Positions 51,089-60,420 of a stretch of 64,000 bases of DNA are shown in pieces. The DNA comes from Glycomyces albidus (lineage in GTDB: Bacteria; Actinomycetota; Actinomycetes; Mycobacteriales; Micromonosporaceae): NCBI RefSeq assembly GCF_009451885.1, contig NZ_WIAO01000006.1, positions 1 through 64,000 on the forward strand, given 5' to 3'. The translations under genes and the position numbers were made by a program. Under the pieces are notes generated by a model that was not told where the DNA came from, did no database searches, and was given only the letters and a program-made list of their open reading frames with translations. Each line of letters starts with the position of its first letter. Within the stretch, counting starts at the first letter, position 1.

Positions 51089-52930
51089 CTATTCGTAGCC
51101 CAGGCCGTGGCCGAACGGGTACAGGACCCCGCCGCCCTCGGCGGGCACGTCGACCGGGAGGGCCCCGGTCGGGGCGATCGCGCCGACGATGACCTTCGCC
51201 AGGGCTGCAAGGGAAGCGGGCGCGTACGAGTACGCGGCGAGGACCGCGTTCGCGCCGCGGACGTGCGCGGCGTCGTATGGGGTGCCGACTGCGGCGGCGA
51301 CCACCGGGGCCGGGCCCCCGGCCAGGGCGGCGACGAGGTCGGCCTGCGGCGAACCGGCGCGTACGTTTCGGGTCGCGACGACGACGAGGTCGCGGCCCGC
51401 GGCGGCGCCCTTCGCGGCGGCGATCGCGTCGGCCCCGGGCGCCTCGCCCGTCAGCAGCACCTCGACGCCGAGGCCCTGGGCGGCCAGTGCCGAGGCCAGG
51501 CGCTGGGTCGTCTGCTCGCCCCAGCCGGTCACCAGGACGCCGCCGGAGGCGCTCGCGGCCCGGAACGGCAGCGTGCCGTCGTTCGCCAGGAGCGTCACCG
51601 ACCGGTCGGCGATGTCGTCGGCGGCGGCCCGGTTCGCATCGGACCCGACGACCGCGGCGGCGGCGCCCTCGTCCGTCTCCGGATCGTCCACAATGCCGCG
51701 CGAATGCTTCAAGGCGAGAATGCGCCGCACCGATTCGTCGATGCGCTCCTCGGTGAGCTCGCCCGAGGCGACCGCGTTCAGCACCGCCTCGTACGCGAGC
51801 GGGAAGTCCGGCGGCATCAGCAGCAGGTCGGCCCCGGCGAGCAGCGCGAGGACCGGGACGCGGTCGTCGCCGTACCCGGTGCGCACGCCCTGCATGTCGA
51901 GCGCGTCGGTGACCACGACCCCGGTGAACCCGAGCCGCTCGCGCAGCAGCCCCGTGAGGATCGGCCGCGACAGCGTCGCCGGCGCGAGCGAGTCGTCCAA
52001 GGCGGGGAACTGCAGGTGCGCCGACATGACCATGTCGGTGCCGGCCGCGATCGCGGCCTGGAACGGCGGGGCGTCGATCCGCTCCCACTCCTCGGCGGTG
52101 TGCGTGATGACCGGCAGGCCCAGGTGGCTGTCGGTCGACGTGTCGCCGTGCCCCGGGAAGTGCTTGGCCGACACCGCCACTCCCCCGGCCTGGTAGCCCC
52201 GTACCTGCGCGGCCGCGAAATCGGCGACCAGACCCGGATCCGAGCCGAAGGACCGGACCCCGATCACCGGGTTCTCCGGATCCACATTGACATCCGCATC
52301 GGGCGCGAAGTTGTGGTTCACGCCCATCGCCCGCAATTCCGCCCCGGCGATCGCGGCGGCGCGCTCGGCCGCCTCCACGTCGCGCGTGGCGCCCAGCGGC
52401 ATCGCCCCGGGGAACTGCGTCGCCGGCTCGCCGATGCGCACCACCGAGCCGTACTCCTGGTCCGTCGCGATGAGCAGCGGCACGGTCGAGGCCGCCTGCA
52501 GGCCGTTCGAGAGCGCCGCGATCTGCGCCGGGTCCTTCAGGCCGTTCGCCCAGTCGAAGTAGATGATCCCACCGGGCCGGTACGCGGCCACGAACGCGGC
52601 CCCGTTCTCGGCACCCAGGCGCTCCCGGTTCGACGCGACGGCCTCCGTATCGGCCGTGTCCGCCGCCTCCCCGTGGACGTACACCATGAACAACTGCCCG
52701 ACCTTGTCCTCCAGGGACATCGACGCGAGCAGCTCCCCCACCGGGTCCTGGGTCGTCTCGTCCACGGGCTCGTCCCCTTCCGGTTCACCGCCGCGATCGG
52801 ACGTCGCCTCCGCGATCAGCGCACCGCCGCCGACGACCGCGAAGGCCGCCGTGACACTGGAGATCAGCACGGTCTTGCGGGAGAGCTTCGCCGAACGCAC
52901 CCGCCCATACTCGCGCAGCCGGTGAACCAT
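51089..52930 (-). CDS. nagZ: Secreted or membrane-anchored beta-N-acetylglucosaminidase, GH3 (NagZ-like)
   Basis: A 613-residue GH3 enzyme removing terminal GlcNAc from muropeptides. Residues about 18-45 are a single hydrophobic segment that anchors or exports it. The first domain has QFPGAMPLG, the NagZ-specific loop KHFPGHGDTSTDSH (Asp/His pair acting as acid/base) and the nucleophile Asp in GVVVTDALDMQGV. A second alpha/beta domain (about 395-613) makes it a two-domain enzyme like Bacillus subtilis NagZ. ATG 52,930 is one choice; ATG 52,948 adds six residues. Confidence 0.9.
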   Translation of the reverse strand: MVHRLREYGRVRSAKLSRKTVLISSVTAAFAVVGGGALIAEATSDRGGEPEGDEPVDETTQDPVGELLASMSLEDKVGQLFMVYVHGEAADTADTEAVASNRERLGAENGAAFVAAYRPGGIIYFDWANGLKDPAQIAALSNGLQAASTVPLLIATDQEYGSVVRIGEPATQFPGAMPLGATRDVEAAERAAAIAGAELRAMGVNHNFAPDADVNVDPENPVIGVRSFGSDPGLVADFAAAQVRGYQAGGVAVSAKHFPGHGDTSTDSHLGLPVITHTAEEWERIDAPPFQAAIAAGTDMVMSAHLQFPALDDSLAPATLSRPILTGLLRERLGFTGVVVTDALDMQGVRTGYGDDRVPVLALLAGADLLLMPPDFPLAYEAVLNAVASGELTEERIDESVRRILALKHSRGIVDDPETDEGAAAAVVGSDANRAAADDIADRSVTLLANDGTLPFRAASASGGVLVTGWGEQTTQRLASALAAQGLGVEVLLTGEAPGADAIAAAKGAAAGRDLVVVATRNVRAGSPQADLVAALAGGPAPVVAAAVGTPYDAAHVRGANAVLAAYSYAPASLAALAKVIVGAIAPTGALPVDVPAEGGGVLYPFGHGLGYE

Positions 52931-53015
52931 GCCGCATCCGGCCCCCATCTGAAACGGTCCAAATCACCCCGAAAATGCCGAACAGGGAGGAGCAGGGCTC
53001 CTCCCGGTGGTTCAT

Positions 53016-53432
53016 CTACTCCGGCCCGATGACTTCCAGCTTCGGATAGTAGGTCTTGAACCGGGCGGTGTCACGAGTGAGCAGCCGGAGCCCGCGGACC
53101 ATGGCGTGCGCACCGATATAGAGATCCGGAAGCGGTGTGCGCTTCGTTCCGCCGAACTTCTTGTACTGCTGGAACGCCTTGCCCGCCAGGAAGGCCGCAG
53201 TGTAGGGAAGCGTTTCCCTGTCGACGACCTGGGCTGGCAGGACCGCGTCGAGTTCACCGATGCTGTTGAAGCGGTTCGAGACCTCGGCGTAGATGATCGG
53301 ATTGATGAAGAGCCCGCCTTCGTTGAGGCAGCGGGCTATCGTGCGCTTCGCGCGCGGACCCCATTGCTCGTCCGCCCCGAACACGTCGATCCACACATTG
53401 CTGTCGACGAGCGTTCCGAGGATCCTAGTCAT
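53016..53432 (-). CDS. PIN-domain toxin (VapC type)
   Basis: A 138-residue PIN-domain ribonuclease. The acidic residues that bind magnesium are visible: GTLVDSNVWID (Asp10 and Asp16), IIYAEVSNR (Glu), PDLYIGAHAM (Asp) and LLTRDTARFKTYYP (Asp). The start overlaps the antitoxin stop by eight bases, standard for toxin-antitoxin pairs. VapC toxins cut tRNA or rRNA; the target here is unknown. The base composition is a little less GC-rich than in neighbouring genes. Confidence 0.9.
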   Translation of the reverse strand: MTRILGTLVDSNVWIDVFGADEQWGPRAKRTIARCLNEGGLFINPIIYAEVSNRFNSIGELDAVLPAQVVDRETLPYTAAFLAGKAFQQYKKFGGTKRTPLPDLYIGAHAMVRGLRLLTRDTARFKTYYPKLEVIGPE

Positions 53433-53679
53433 CGCCGCGGAGCATCGCCATGAGCTCGTCGGTGGTCTTGTCCATGTTCGCGGTCCCCTTGCCGTAGATA
53501 CGGCGCACGAACCGCTCCCCCTTAGTGAGGTCGTCGTCGACCGGCTTGAGGTACACCTTCCCGTTCTCGTCGGTGTAGAACTCGAACTCGTCTCCGGCCT
53601 GCCAGCCGAACTCGGCGCGGATCTCGGCCGGCACGGTGACCTGGCCCTTGGTGTTCATGAGCATTCCCATTGTTGTCAC
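53425..53679 (-). CDS. AbrB/MazE-fold antitoxin (VapB type)
   Basis: An 84-residue protein. The N-terminal swapped-hairpin DNA-binding domain reads MNTKGQVTVPAEIRAEFGW then GDEFEFYTDENGKVYLKP. The C-terminal 35 residues (VRRIYGKGTANMDKTTDELMAMLRG) would wrap the toxin. It is upstream of and overlapping vapC. Such pairs repress their own promoter, which should lie in 53,680-53,760. Confidence 0.9.
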   Translation of the reverse strand: MTTMGMLMNTKGQVTVPAEIRAEFGWQAGDEFEFYTDENGKVYLKPVDDDLTKGERFVRRIYGKGTANMDKTTDELMAMLRGDD

Positions 53680-53761
53680 CTCCCAAAGCTAAGCGATACT
53701 CCGGCTCCGTTCTGACATGTTAGCTCCCACCGCGTGTCGCCCACATGTTTCGAGACGACGA

Positions 53762-53795
53762 AAGCCGGGCCGGAGCAGATGCTCCGGCCCGGCTT
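53762..53795 (-). terminator. Terminator after rplR, end of the S10-spc transcript
   Basis: A perfect 15-bp stem (AAGCCGGGCCGGAGC / GCTCCGGCCCGGCTT) with an AGAT loop, 22 bases past the rplR stop. It shows that the ribosomal transcript is built to end after rplR rather than continue to rpsE. Confidence 0.85.
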
Positions 53796-53816
53796 CTGAA
53801 AAACCGTCCTAGCGGA

Positions 53817-54212
53817 CTAGAACTTCAGACCGGCCTCGCGGGCGGCGTCGGCCAGGGCCGCGACGCGGCCGTGGTACTTGACGCCGCCGCGGTCGAAGAC
53901 CACGGCCTCGACGCCGGCGGCCTTCGCGCGCTCCGCGACCAGCTTGCCGACTTCCTTCGCCTTCGCGGTCTTGTCGCCCTCGAACGCGCGCAGACCAGGC
54001 TCCACCGTCGACGCGGCGGCCAGCGTGTGGCCCTGCACGTCGTCGATGATCTGGGCCACGATGTGCTTCGAGGAGCGGAAGACCGCCAGGCGCGGCTGAG
54101 CGGCCGTGCCGTTGACCTTCTTGCGACCGCGGAAGTGCCGGCGGTTCTTGCCGATCCGGCGGCGCTCGGACACCGACCCGGACGGGCGGCGGTTTTCGAG
54201 TTTGCTCGCCAT
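53817..54212 (-). CDS. rplR: 50S ribosomal protein L18
   Basis: A 131-residue 5S rRNA-binding protein. The core is visible as [20 protein letters not shown], then [20 protein letters not shown] and [24 protein letters not shown]. Full length. It overlaps the rplF stop by one base. It is the last ribosomal gene of this block; rpsE, its usual downstream neighbour, is 22.5 kb away on the same strand. Confidence 0.97.
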   Translation of the reverse strand: MASKLENRRPSGSVSERRRIGKNRRHFRGRKKVNGTAAQPRLAVFRSSKHIVAQIIDDVQGHTLAAASTVEPGLRAFEGDKTAKAKEVGKLVAERAKAAGVEAVVFDRGGVKYHGRVAALADAAREAGLKF

Positions 54213-54751
54213 TACTTACCTGCCTTCCCGGCCTTGCGGCGGATGCGCTCGTCGACGTACTTCACGCCCTTGCCCTTGTAGGGTTCCGGCGGACGCAGAC
54301 GGCGGATGTTCGACGCGACCTGGCCGACGAGCTGCTTGTCGATGCCCTCGACGTGCAGCAGGGTCGGACGCTCGACCGTGAACGAGATGCCCTCCGGCGC
54401 GTCGACCTGGATGGTGTGGGAGAAGCCGAGGCTCATCTCCACGCCCTTGCCCTTGGCCTGCGCCCGGTAACCGGTGCCGTTGATCTCGAGGGACTTCTTG
54501 TAGCCCTCCGAGACGCCGACGACCATGTTGTTGACGAGGCTCCGCGCCAGGCCGTGCAGGGCCCGCGACTTGCGCTCGTCGTTCGGGCGGGTCAGCGACA
54601 GCGACCCGTCCTCGTTCTTCTCGATGCCGATCGGCTCGGGCAGCTCACGGCTGAGCTGGCCCTTGGGGCCCTTCACGGTCACCGTCGCGCCATCGATCTT
54701 GACGTCGACGCCGGAGGGCACCAGAATCGGCTGCTTCCCAATGCGGGACAT
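54212..54751 (-). CDS. rplF: 50S ribosomal protein L6
   Basis: A 179-residue protein with the duplicated L6 fold: [49 protein letters not shown], and the signature [19 protein letters not shown]. Normal length. The gap to rpsH is 15 bp. Confidence 0.97.
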   Translation of the reverse strand: MSRIGKQPILVPSGVDVKIDGATVTVKGPKGQLSRELPEPIGIEKNEDGSLSLTRPNDERKSRALHGLARSLVNNMVVGVSEGYKKSLEINGTGYRAQAKGKGVEMSLGFSHTIQVDAPEGISFTVERPTLLHVEGIDKQLVGQVASNIRRLRPPEPYKGKGVKYVDERIRRKAGKAGK

Positions 54752-54766
54752 GCTTATACCCTCCTG

Positions 54767-55174
54767 CTACCAGACGTAGGCGATGACTTCGCCGCCCACG
54801 CCGCGCTTGCGAGCCTGGCGGTCCGTCAGCAGGCCCTGGGACGTGGACACGATGGCCACACCCAGGCCGCCGAGGACGCGCGGCAGCTCAGTGGACTTGG
54901 CGTAGACCCGCAGGCCCGGCTTGGAGACGCGGCGCAGTCCCGCCAGGGACCGCTCGCGGCGCTCGCCGAACTTCAGGTCGATGACCAGGGTCTTGCCGAC
55001 TTTGCCCTCTTCAGGCTCCTCGGCGCGCCAGTCGGCGATGTAGCCCTCCTGCTTGAGGACCTCCGCGATGGAGGCCTTCATCTTGGAGTGCGGCATCGAC
55101 AGCGTGTCGTGGTAGGCCTGGTTGGCGTTCCGCAGACGGGTCAGCATGTCTGCGATCGGGTCGGTCATTGTCAT
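54767..55174 (-). CDS. rpsH: 30S ribosomal protein S8
   Basis: A 135-residue primary 16S rRNA binder. Signatures: [39 protein letters not shown] and the C-terminal [18 protein letters not shown]. Length is normal. It follows rpsN after 81 bp. Confidence 0.97.
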   Translation of the reverse strand: MTMTDPIADMLTRLRNANQAYHDTLSMPHSKMKASIAEVLKQEGYIADWRAEEPEEGKVGKTLVIDLKFGERRERSLAGLRRVSKPGLRVYAKSTELPRVLGGLGVAIVSTSQGLLTDRQARKRGVGGEVIAYVW

Positions 55175-55255
55175 TAGCGTTGTATACCTTTCTCACCCCG
55201 GTTCCCCGCCTTGTGCACCGGCGGGGCCTGTGGCGATCGGAGTGTGCGCCTGGAG

Positions 55256-55441
55256 TTACCAGGAAGCCTTGTGGACGCCCGGGAGTTCACCGGCGTGGGC
55301 CATGTCGCGCACGCAGACGCGGCACAGGCCGAACTTGCGGTAGACCGCCTTCGGCCGGCCGCACTTCTGGCAGCGCGTGTAGGCGCGCACGGCGAACTTC
55401 GGCTTCCGCTTGGCCTTCGCGATGAGGGCTTTCTTAGCCAT
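55256..55441 (-). CDS. rpsN: 30S ribosomal protein S14, zinc-binding type Z
   Basis: A 61-residue short S14 with the four zinc cysteines in [20 protein letters not shown]. The zinc-dependent form is the one normally kept in the spc operon; zinc-free paralogues, if any, lie elsewhere. It overlaps the rplE stop by eight bases. Confidence 0.96.
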   Translation of the reverse strand: MAKKALIAKAKRKPKFAVRAYTRCQKCGRPKAVYRKFGLCRVCVRDMAHAGELPGVHKASW

Positions 55442-56009
55442 TGTCGTTCTCCTTGAACGGGAAGCCGAGCAGCTTCAGGAACGCCCGGCCTTCGTCGTCG
55501 GTCTTCGCGGTGGTCACCAGCGTGATGTCCATACCGCGAACCCGGTCGATCTTGTCCTGGTCGATCTCGGGGAACACGGCCTGCTCCGTGAGACCGAACG
55601 TGTAGTTCCCGTTGCCGTCGAACTGCTGGTCCGAGAGCCCGCGGAAGTCGCGGATGCGCGGCAGCGCGATCGCGAGCAGGCGGTCGAGGAACTCCCACAT
55701 GCGGTCGCCGCGGAGGGTCACCTTCGCGCCGATCGCCTGGCCCTCGCGCAGCTTGAACTGCGCGATCGACTTCTTCGCCCGGCGGACCAGGGGCTTCTGC
55801 CCCGTGATCGTCGCCAGGTCCTCGAGCGCCCCGTTGATGAGCTTCGAGTCGCGGGCGGCCTCGCCGACACCCATGTTCACCACGATCTTGGTCAGACCGG
55901 GGATCTGGTGGATGTTCTTGTACTTGAACTGGTCCTGGAGCGCCGACCTGATCTCGGAGCGGTAAGTCTCCTTCAGGCGGGGCTGCACCTTCTCAGCAAC
56001 GTCAGTCAT
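55434..56009 (-). CDS. rplE: 50S ribosomal protein L5
   Basis: A 191-residue 5S rRNA-binding protein. Signatures: [40 protein letters not shown] and [19 protein letters not shown]. It overlaps rplX by one base. Confidence 0.97.
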   Translation of the reverse strand: MTDVAEKVQPRLKETYRSEIRSALQDQFKYKNIHQIPGLTKIVVNMGVGEAARDSKLINGALEDLATITGQKPLVRRAKKSIAQFKLREGQAIGAKVTLRGDRMWEFLDRLLAIALPRIRDFRGLSDQQFDGNGNYTFGLTEQAVFPEIDQDKIDRVRGMDITLVTTAKTDDEGRAFLKLLGFPFKENDNG

Positions 56010-56323
56010 TACAGGTCCTTACCCGTCCGCTTCGAAACGCGGACCTTGCGGCCGTCGTCGCCGAACCGGTAGCCGACGCGGGTCGGCTGGTTGTCGGCGT
56101 CGAGCACCTGCACGTTCGACACGTGGATCGCCGACTCCTGGGTGACGATGCCACCGGTCTTCGAACCACGGGCCGTCTGGCCGGCCTTAGTGTGCTTGGT
56201 GATGCGGTTGACACCCTCGACGAGCACGCGCTCGCGGTCGGGGTACGCCTCCAGCACCAGGCCCTCGGCGCCCTTGTCCTTGCCCGCGATGACGCGGACG
56301 CGGTCGCCCTTCTTGATCTTCAT
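56009..56323 (-). CDS. rplX: 50S ribosomal protein L24
   Basis: A 104-residue assembly initiator protein with the KOW motif: [20 protein letters not shown], then [14 protein letters not shown] and [13 protein letters not shown]. Normal length. Three bases separate it from rplN. Confidence 0.97.
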   Translation of the reverse strand: MKIKKGDRVRVIAGKDKGAEGLVLEAYPDRERVLVEGVNRITKHTKAGQTARGSKTGGIVTQESAIHVSNVQVLDADNQPTRVGYRFGDDGRKVRVSKRTGKDL

Positions 56324-56326
56324 CTC

Positions 56327-56692
56327 TTACAGCACCTCCGGTGCGAGGGAGATGATCTTCATGAACTGCTTGTCGCGCAGTTCGCGGGCGACCGGCCCGA
56401 AGATACGGGTCCCTCGCGGTTCGCCGTCCTTGACGAGGACGGCGGCGTTCTCGTCGAACTTGATGTACGTGCCGTCAGGACGGCGCGTCTCCTTCACCGT
56501 GCGCACGATGACGGCCTTGACGACGTCGCCCTTCTTCACCCCGGCACCCGGGGTGGCGTCCTTGACGGAGGCCACGATCGTGTCGCCGATACCGGCGTAG
56601 CGTCGGCCGGAGCCGCCGAGCACCCGGATGCACAGGATCTCCCGCGCACCGGTGTTGTCGGCGACCTTGAGCCGCGACTCTTGCTGAATCAC
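56327..56692 (-). CDS. rplN: 50S ribosomal protein L14
   Basis: A 121-residue interface protein: [47 protein letters not shown] and [20 protein letters not shown]. It is one residue shorter than the usual 122 but complete. Confidence 0.97.
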   Translation of the reverse strand: MIQQESRLKVADNTGAREILCIRVLGGSGRRYAGIGDTIVASVKDATPGAGVKKGDVVKAVIVRTVKETRRPDGTYIKFDENAAVLVKDGEPRGTRIFGPVARELRDKQFMKIISLAPEVL

Positions 56693-56704
56693 GTCCCGAT
56701 CCTC

Positions 56705-56974
56705 CTACTTCGCCTTCTCGAGGATCTCGACGATGCGCCAACGCTTGGTCTTCGACAGCGGACGGGTCTCCATGATGGAGACGCGGTCGCCGATCCCGGC
56801 CTCGTTGTTCTCGTCGTGAGCCTTGTACTTCTTGTTGGACTTGACGACCTTGCCGTACAGGGCGTGCTTCTTGCGGTCCTCGACCTCGACGACCGCCGTC
56901 TTGTCCATCTTGTCGCCGACGACCAGGCCCTCGAGGACCTTGCGCCGACCGCGAGTCTGAGTTTCCTCGCTCAC
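56705..56974 (-). CDS. rpsQ: 30S ribosomal protein S17
   Basis: An 89-residue OB-fold protein: [40 protein letters not shown] and [15 protein letters not shown]. It overlaps rpmC by four bases. Confidence 0.97.
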   Translation of the reverse strand: MSEETQTRGRRKVLEGLVVGDKMDKTAVVEVEDRKKHALYGKVVKSNKKYKAHDENNEAGIGDRVSIMETRPLSKTKRWRIVEILEKAK

Positions 56975-57207
56975 TTCTCAACCTCCTCCGGCGCGGCGCT
57001 GAGGCCCAGCCGGCGCTCGTTCATGACGGTGTAGATCCGCGCGATCTCCTTGCGGACCAGGCCGAGCTGGTGGTTGTTCTCCAACTGACCGGTCGCGTGG
57101 CGCACCCGGAGGTTGAACAGCTCTTCCTTCTTCTCCAGGAGCTTCGCCTGGAGTTCCTTCTCGCTGAGCTCGCGCAGCTCACCGGTGTCGATACCAGTCG
57201 CCATCAC
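56971..57207 (-). CDS. rpmC: 50S ribosomal protein L29
   Basis: A 78-residue helical-hairpin protein near the exit tunnel: [39 protein letters not shown] and [18 protein letters not shown]. It overlaps rplP by one base. Confidence 0.97.
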   Translation of the reverse strand: MMATGIDTGELRELSEKELQAKLLEKKEELFNLRVRHATGQLENNHQLGLVRKEIARIYTVMNERRLGLSAAPEEVEK

Positions 57208-57632
57208 TACTCACCTGCCCCTTCGCGAGAGACGATGCGGCACTTCATCGGGAGCTTGTGGATCGCCCGCTGCAGCGCCTCGTGGGCCGTCTCCTCGTTC
57301 GGGTAAGACAGCTCGAACATGACGCGGCCCGGCTTGACGTTCGCCACCCAGTACTCGGGCGAGCCCTTACCGGAACCCTGACGGGTCTCGGCCGGCTTCT
57401 TGGTGATCGCGCGGTCCGGGAAGATCGTGATCCACACCTTGCCGCCACGCTTGATGTGGCGGGTCATGGCGATACGAGCGGACTCGATCTGGCGGTTGGT
57501 CACGTAGCTGTGCTCCAGCGCCTGAATGCCGTACTCGCCGAAGGAGACCTTCGTGCCGCGAGTGGCCTTGCCCTTGCGCTTGGGCGCGTGGGGCTTCCGG
57601 TAACCGCGCGGCGGCTTCCGTGGCATGAGCAT
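57207..57632 (-). CDS. rplP: 50S ribosomal protein L16
   Basis: A 141-residue protein that organises the tRNA A-site: [39 protein letters not shown], and [20 protein letters not shown]. Normal length. The gap to rpsC is five bases. Confidence 0.97.
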   Translation of the reverse strand: MLMPRKPPRGYRKPHAPKRKGKATRGTKVSFGEYGIQALEHSYVTNRQIESARIAMTRHIKRGGKVWITIFPDRAITKKPAETRQGSGKGSPEYWVANVKPGRVMFELSYPNEETAHEALQRAIHKLPMKCRIVSREGAGE

Positions 57633-57637
57633 GTCGC

Positions 57638-58453
57638 TTAGCCCTCCTGCTTCTCAGTCTCGGGGGCGGGCGCGGCGGCAGCGGACTGTCCCGTCGGAGC
57701 GGCGCCGCGGCCACCACGGCCGCGACCCCCGCGGGCCGCACCGCCGCCGGCACCGCCGCGGCCACCGCGAGCACCGCGGTCGCCACCGGCGTCGCGACGA
57801 CGCTGCACCTGCTCGGCCTGCTCCTTGAGCGTGGCCTCACCCTTGTAGATCCACACCTTCACGCCGATGCGGCCGAAGGTCGTGGCGGCCTCGAACAGGC
57901 CGTAGTCGATGTTCGCGCGCAGCGTGTGCAGCGGGACCTGGCCCTCGCGGTACTGCTCGGAACGGGACATCTCGGCGCCGCCGAGACGGCCCGAGCACTG
58001 CACCTTAATGCCCTTCACGGTCGGGTTGCGCATGGCCGACTGGATGGCCTTGCGCATCGCGCGACGGAAGTTGACACGGCTGGACAGCTGCTCGGCCACG
58101 CCCTGGGCCACCAGCTGCGCATCGACGTCGGGGTTCTTGACCTCGATGATGTTCAGCTGGACCTGCTTGCCGGTCAGCTTCTCCAGGTTGCCGCGCAGAC
58201 GATCGGCCTCGGCGCCCTTGCGGCCGATGACGATGCCCGGGCGGGCGGTGTGGATGTCGACGCGGACCCGCTCGCGGGTGCGCTCGATGTCGACCTTGCT
58301 GATGCCGGCGCGCTCCAGACCCTTGGTCATGAGCTTGCGGATCTTGACGTCCTCGCCGACGTAGTCGGCGTACTCCTTGTCGGCGTACCAACGCGAGGTC
58401 CAGTCGGCGCTGATGCCGAGGCGGTACCCGTGCGGGTGAATCTTCTGCCCCAT
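57638..58453 (-). CDS. rpsC: 30S ribosomal protein S3 with Arg/Gly-rich tail
   Basis: A 271-residue protein of the mRNA entry site. The KH domain has [17 protein letters not shown]; the C-terminal core has [13 protein letters not shown] and [15 protein letters not shown]. Residues about 218-271 are an added disordered tail with many RGG units ([20 protein letters not shown]). Such tails occur in actinobacterial S3, but this one is long. It overlaps rplV by one base. Confidence 0.96.
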   Translation of the reverse strand: MGQKIHPHGYRLGISADWTSRWYADKEYADYVGEDVKIRKLMTKGLERAGISKVDIERTRERVRVDIHTARPGIVIGRKGAEADRLRGNLEKLTGKQVQLNIIEVKNPDVDAQLVAQGVAEQLSSRVNFRRAMRKAIQSAMRNPTVKGIKVQCSGRLGGAEMSRSEQYREGQVPLHTLRANIDYGLFEAATTFGRIGVKVWIYKGEATLKEQAEQVQRRRDAGGDRGARGGRGGAGGGAARGGRGRGGRGAAPTGQSAAAAPAPETEKQEG

Positions 58454-58917
58454 TAGGCGGTCTCCTCCTTCTCAGCGTTCTCGTTGGACTTCGCGTCGGC
58501 CTCGGCCGGCTTCGGGGCGGCCTTGGGGCGGCGCACCGACGGAGCGGCGGAGCCCTTGGCCTGGACCGACTCGACCACCACGGTGATGTGGCTGGTGCGC
58601 TTGTTGATCCGGTAGGCGCGGCCGTGGGCGCGCGGACGGTACCGGCGCATGGTCGGGCCCTCGTCGACCTTGATCTCGGACACCAGAAGCGATTCCGGGT
58701 CGAGACCGAGGTTGTTCTCGGCGTTCGCCTGAGCCGACGCGATGACCTTGTAGACCACTTCGGCCGCGCTGAACGGCGCGAACTCGAGGGTCGTCAGGGC
58801 CTCGTCCACAGGCAGGCCACGCACGAGGTCGACGACGCGGCGCGCCTTGCGAGGTGCTACGCGGACGTACCGCGCCACCGCGCGCGCCTTCGGAGCCTCC
58901 TGCTCCACTGTTGCCAT
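58453..58917 (-). CDS. rplV: 50S ribosomal protein L22
   Basis: A 154-residue tunnel protein. The core (about 10-120) shows [40 protein letters not shown] and [20 protein letters not shown]. The last 35 residues are a Lys/Glu/Ala-rich extension typical of actinobacteria. Confidence 0.97.
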   Translation of the reverse strand: MATVEQEAPKARAVARYVRVAPRKARRVVDLVRGLPVDEALTTLEFAPFSAAEVVYKVIASAQANAENNLGLDPESLLVSEIKVDEGPTMRRYRPRAHGRAYRINKRTSHITVVVESVQAKGSAAPSVRRPKAAPKPAEADAKSNENAEKEETA

Positions 58918-58955
58918 CGTTCTAAATCCTTCGTTCGTTTCTCAAAGCCCGTGGC

Positions 58956-59237
58956 CTAGCGGCGACGGCTCTTCCGGTCGTCCTTCTCGTGACCGCGGAA
59001 CGTGCGGGTCGGAGCGAACTCGCCGAGCTTGTGCCCGACCATGTTCTCGGTGACGTAGACCGGAACGTGCTTGCGACCGTCGTGCACGCCGAAGGTCAAC
59101 CCGATGAAGTCCGGGGTGATCGTCGAGCGGCGCGACCAGGTCTTGATGACGTTCTTGCTCTTGGTCTCGAGCGCCGCGTCCACCTTCTTCTGCAGGTGGT
59201 CGTCGACGAACGGACCCTTCTTCAGGCTGCGAGCCAT
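58956..59237 (-). CDS. rpsS: 30S ribosomal protein S19
   Basis: A 93-residue head protein: [40 protein letters not shown] and [18 protein letters not shown]. Complete. Six bases separate it from rplB. Confidence 0.97.
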   Translation of the reverse strand: MARSLKKGPFVDDHLQKKVDAALETKSKNVIKTWSRRSTITPDFIGLTFGVHDGRKHVPVYVTENMVGHKLGEFAPTRTFRGHEKDDRKSRRR

Positions 59238-59243
59238 GGCTTA

Positions 59244-60083
59244 CTAACCCCGCTTCCGGTTGGCGTGGCGACGGCGCACGATGAGCCGGTCGGTCGGGTG
59301 GTTCTTCTTCCGGGTGCGGCCCTCGGGCTTGCCCTGCGGGTTCACCGGGTGGCGACCACCGGACGTGCGGCCTTCACCACCACCGTGCGGGTGGTCGACC
59401 GGGTTCATGACGACACCGCGGACGGTCGGGCGCCAGCCCTTCCAGCGCATGCGGCCGGCCTTGCCCCAGTTGATGTTGCCCTGCTCGGCGTTGCCGACCT
59501 CGCCGATGGAGGCGCGGCAGGTGACCTGGACCAGGCGGATCTCGCCGGACGGCATGCGCAGGTGCGCGTACTTGCCTTCCCGGGCGAGGAGCTGGATCGA
59601 GGCGCCGGCCGAGCGGCCCAGAGCGGCACCGCCGCCGGGCTTGAGCTCCACCGCGTGGATCGTGGTACCGACCGGGATGTGGCGCAGCTCCAGCGAGTTG
59701 CCGGGCTTGATGTCCGCTTCCGGGCCGTTCTCGATCACGTCACCCTGCTTGATGCCCTTGGGGGCCAGGATGTAGCGCTTCTCGCCGTCCGCGTAGTGCA
59801 GCAGCGCGATGTTCGCGGTCCGGTTCGGGTCGTACTCGATGTGCGCGACCTTCGCCGGCACGCCGTCCTTGTCGTGGCGGCGGAAGTCGATCACCCGGTA
59901 GCGGCGCTTGTGGCCCCCACCGCGGTGACGCGTCGAGATCTTGCCCGTGTTGCCGCGGCCGCCGGTCTTGGTGATCGGGCGCAGCAGCGACTTCTCGGGC
60001 GTCGAACGGGTGATCTCGGCGAAGTCGGAGACGCTGGAGCCACGACGCCCAGGCGTCGTCGGCTTGTACTTGCGAATAGCCAT
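59244..60083 (-). CDS. rplB: 50S ribosomal protein L2
   Basis: A 279-residue protein near the peptidyl transferase centre. Signatures: [40 protein letters not shown], and the highly conserved [20 protein letters not shown] 60,083 gives the canonical start; the frame is open further up without meaning. Confidence 0.97.
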   Translation of the reverse strand: MAIRKYKPTTPGRRGSSVSDFAEITRSTPEKSLLRPITKTGGRGNTGKISTRHRGGGHKRRYRVIDFRRHDKDGVPAKVAHIEYDPNRTANIALLHYADGEKRYILAPKGIKQGDVIENGPEADIKPGNSLELRHIPVGTTIHAVELKPGGGAALGRSAGASIQLLAREGKYAHLRMPSGEIRLVQVTCRASIGEVGNAEQGNINWGKAGRMRWKGWRPTVRGVVMNPVDHPHGGGEGRTSGGRHPVNPQGKPEGRTRKKNHPTDRLIVRRRHANRKRG

Positions 60084-60105
60084 ATCGGTTAACTCCCTGC
60101 GTCTC

Positions 60106-60420
60106 TTAGGCGATCTGTCCGCCGAAGATCTCACCGAGGCGACCGGGGTCGCCTTCGACGGTGACGATCGCGTGCTTGACGCTCTTGCGCTGGCCCCAAC
60201 CGGTCCGGGTGCGCTTGCGCTTGCCCGAGCGGTTCAGGGTGTTGACGCTCTTGACGTCCACACCGAAGATCTGCTTGATGGCGATCTTGATGTGGCTCTT
60301 GTTGGCGCGCGGGTCGACCTCGAAGGTGTACTTGCCCTCGCCGAGGAGGGTGTAGGTCTTCTCCGAGATGACCGGCTTGATGATGATGTCGCGCGGGTCG
60401 GCGACGGTCACTTCGCTCAC
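60106..60420 (-). CDS. rplW: 50S ribosomal protein L23
   Basis: A 104-residue tunnel-exit protein: [39 protein letters not shown] and [20 protein letters not shown]. It overlaps rplD by four bases. Confidence 0.97.
   Translation of the reverse strand: MSEVTVADPRDIIIKPVISEKTYTLLGEGKYTFEVDPRANKSHIKIAIKQIFGVDVKSVNTLNRSGKRKRTRTGWGQRKSVKHAIVTVEGDPGRLGEIFGGQIA

Noticed and set aside
31330-53816. The 22.5-kb insert as an integrative element or prophage
   Set aside because: No integrase, transposase, relaxase or phage gene and no flanking direct repeat was found; tRNA-His is 6 kb beyond the insert and not at its edge. An old insertion or rearrangement remains possible.
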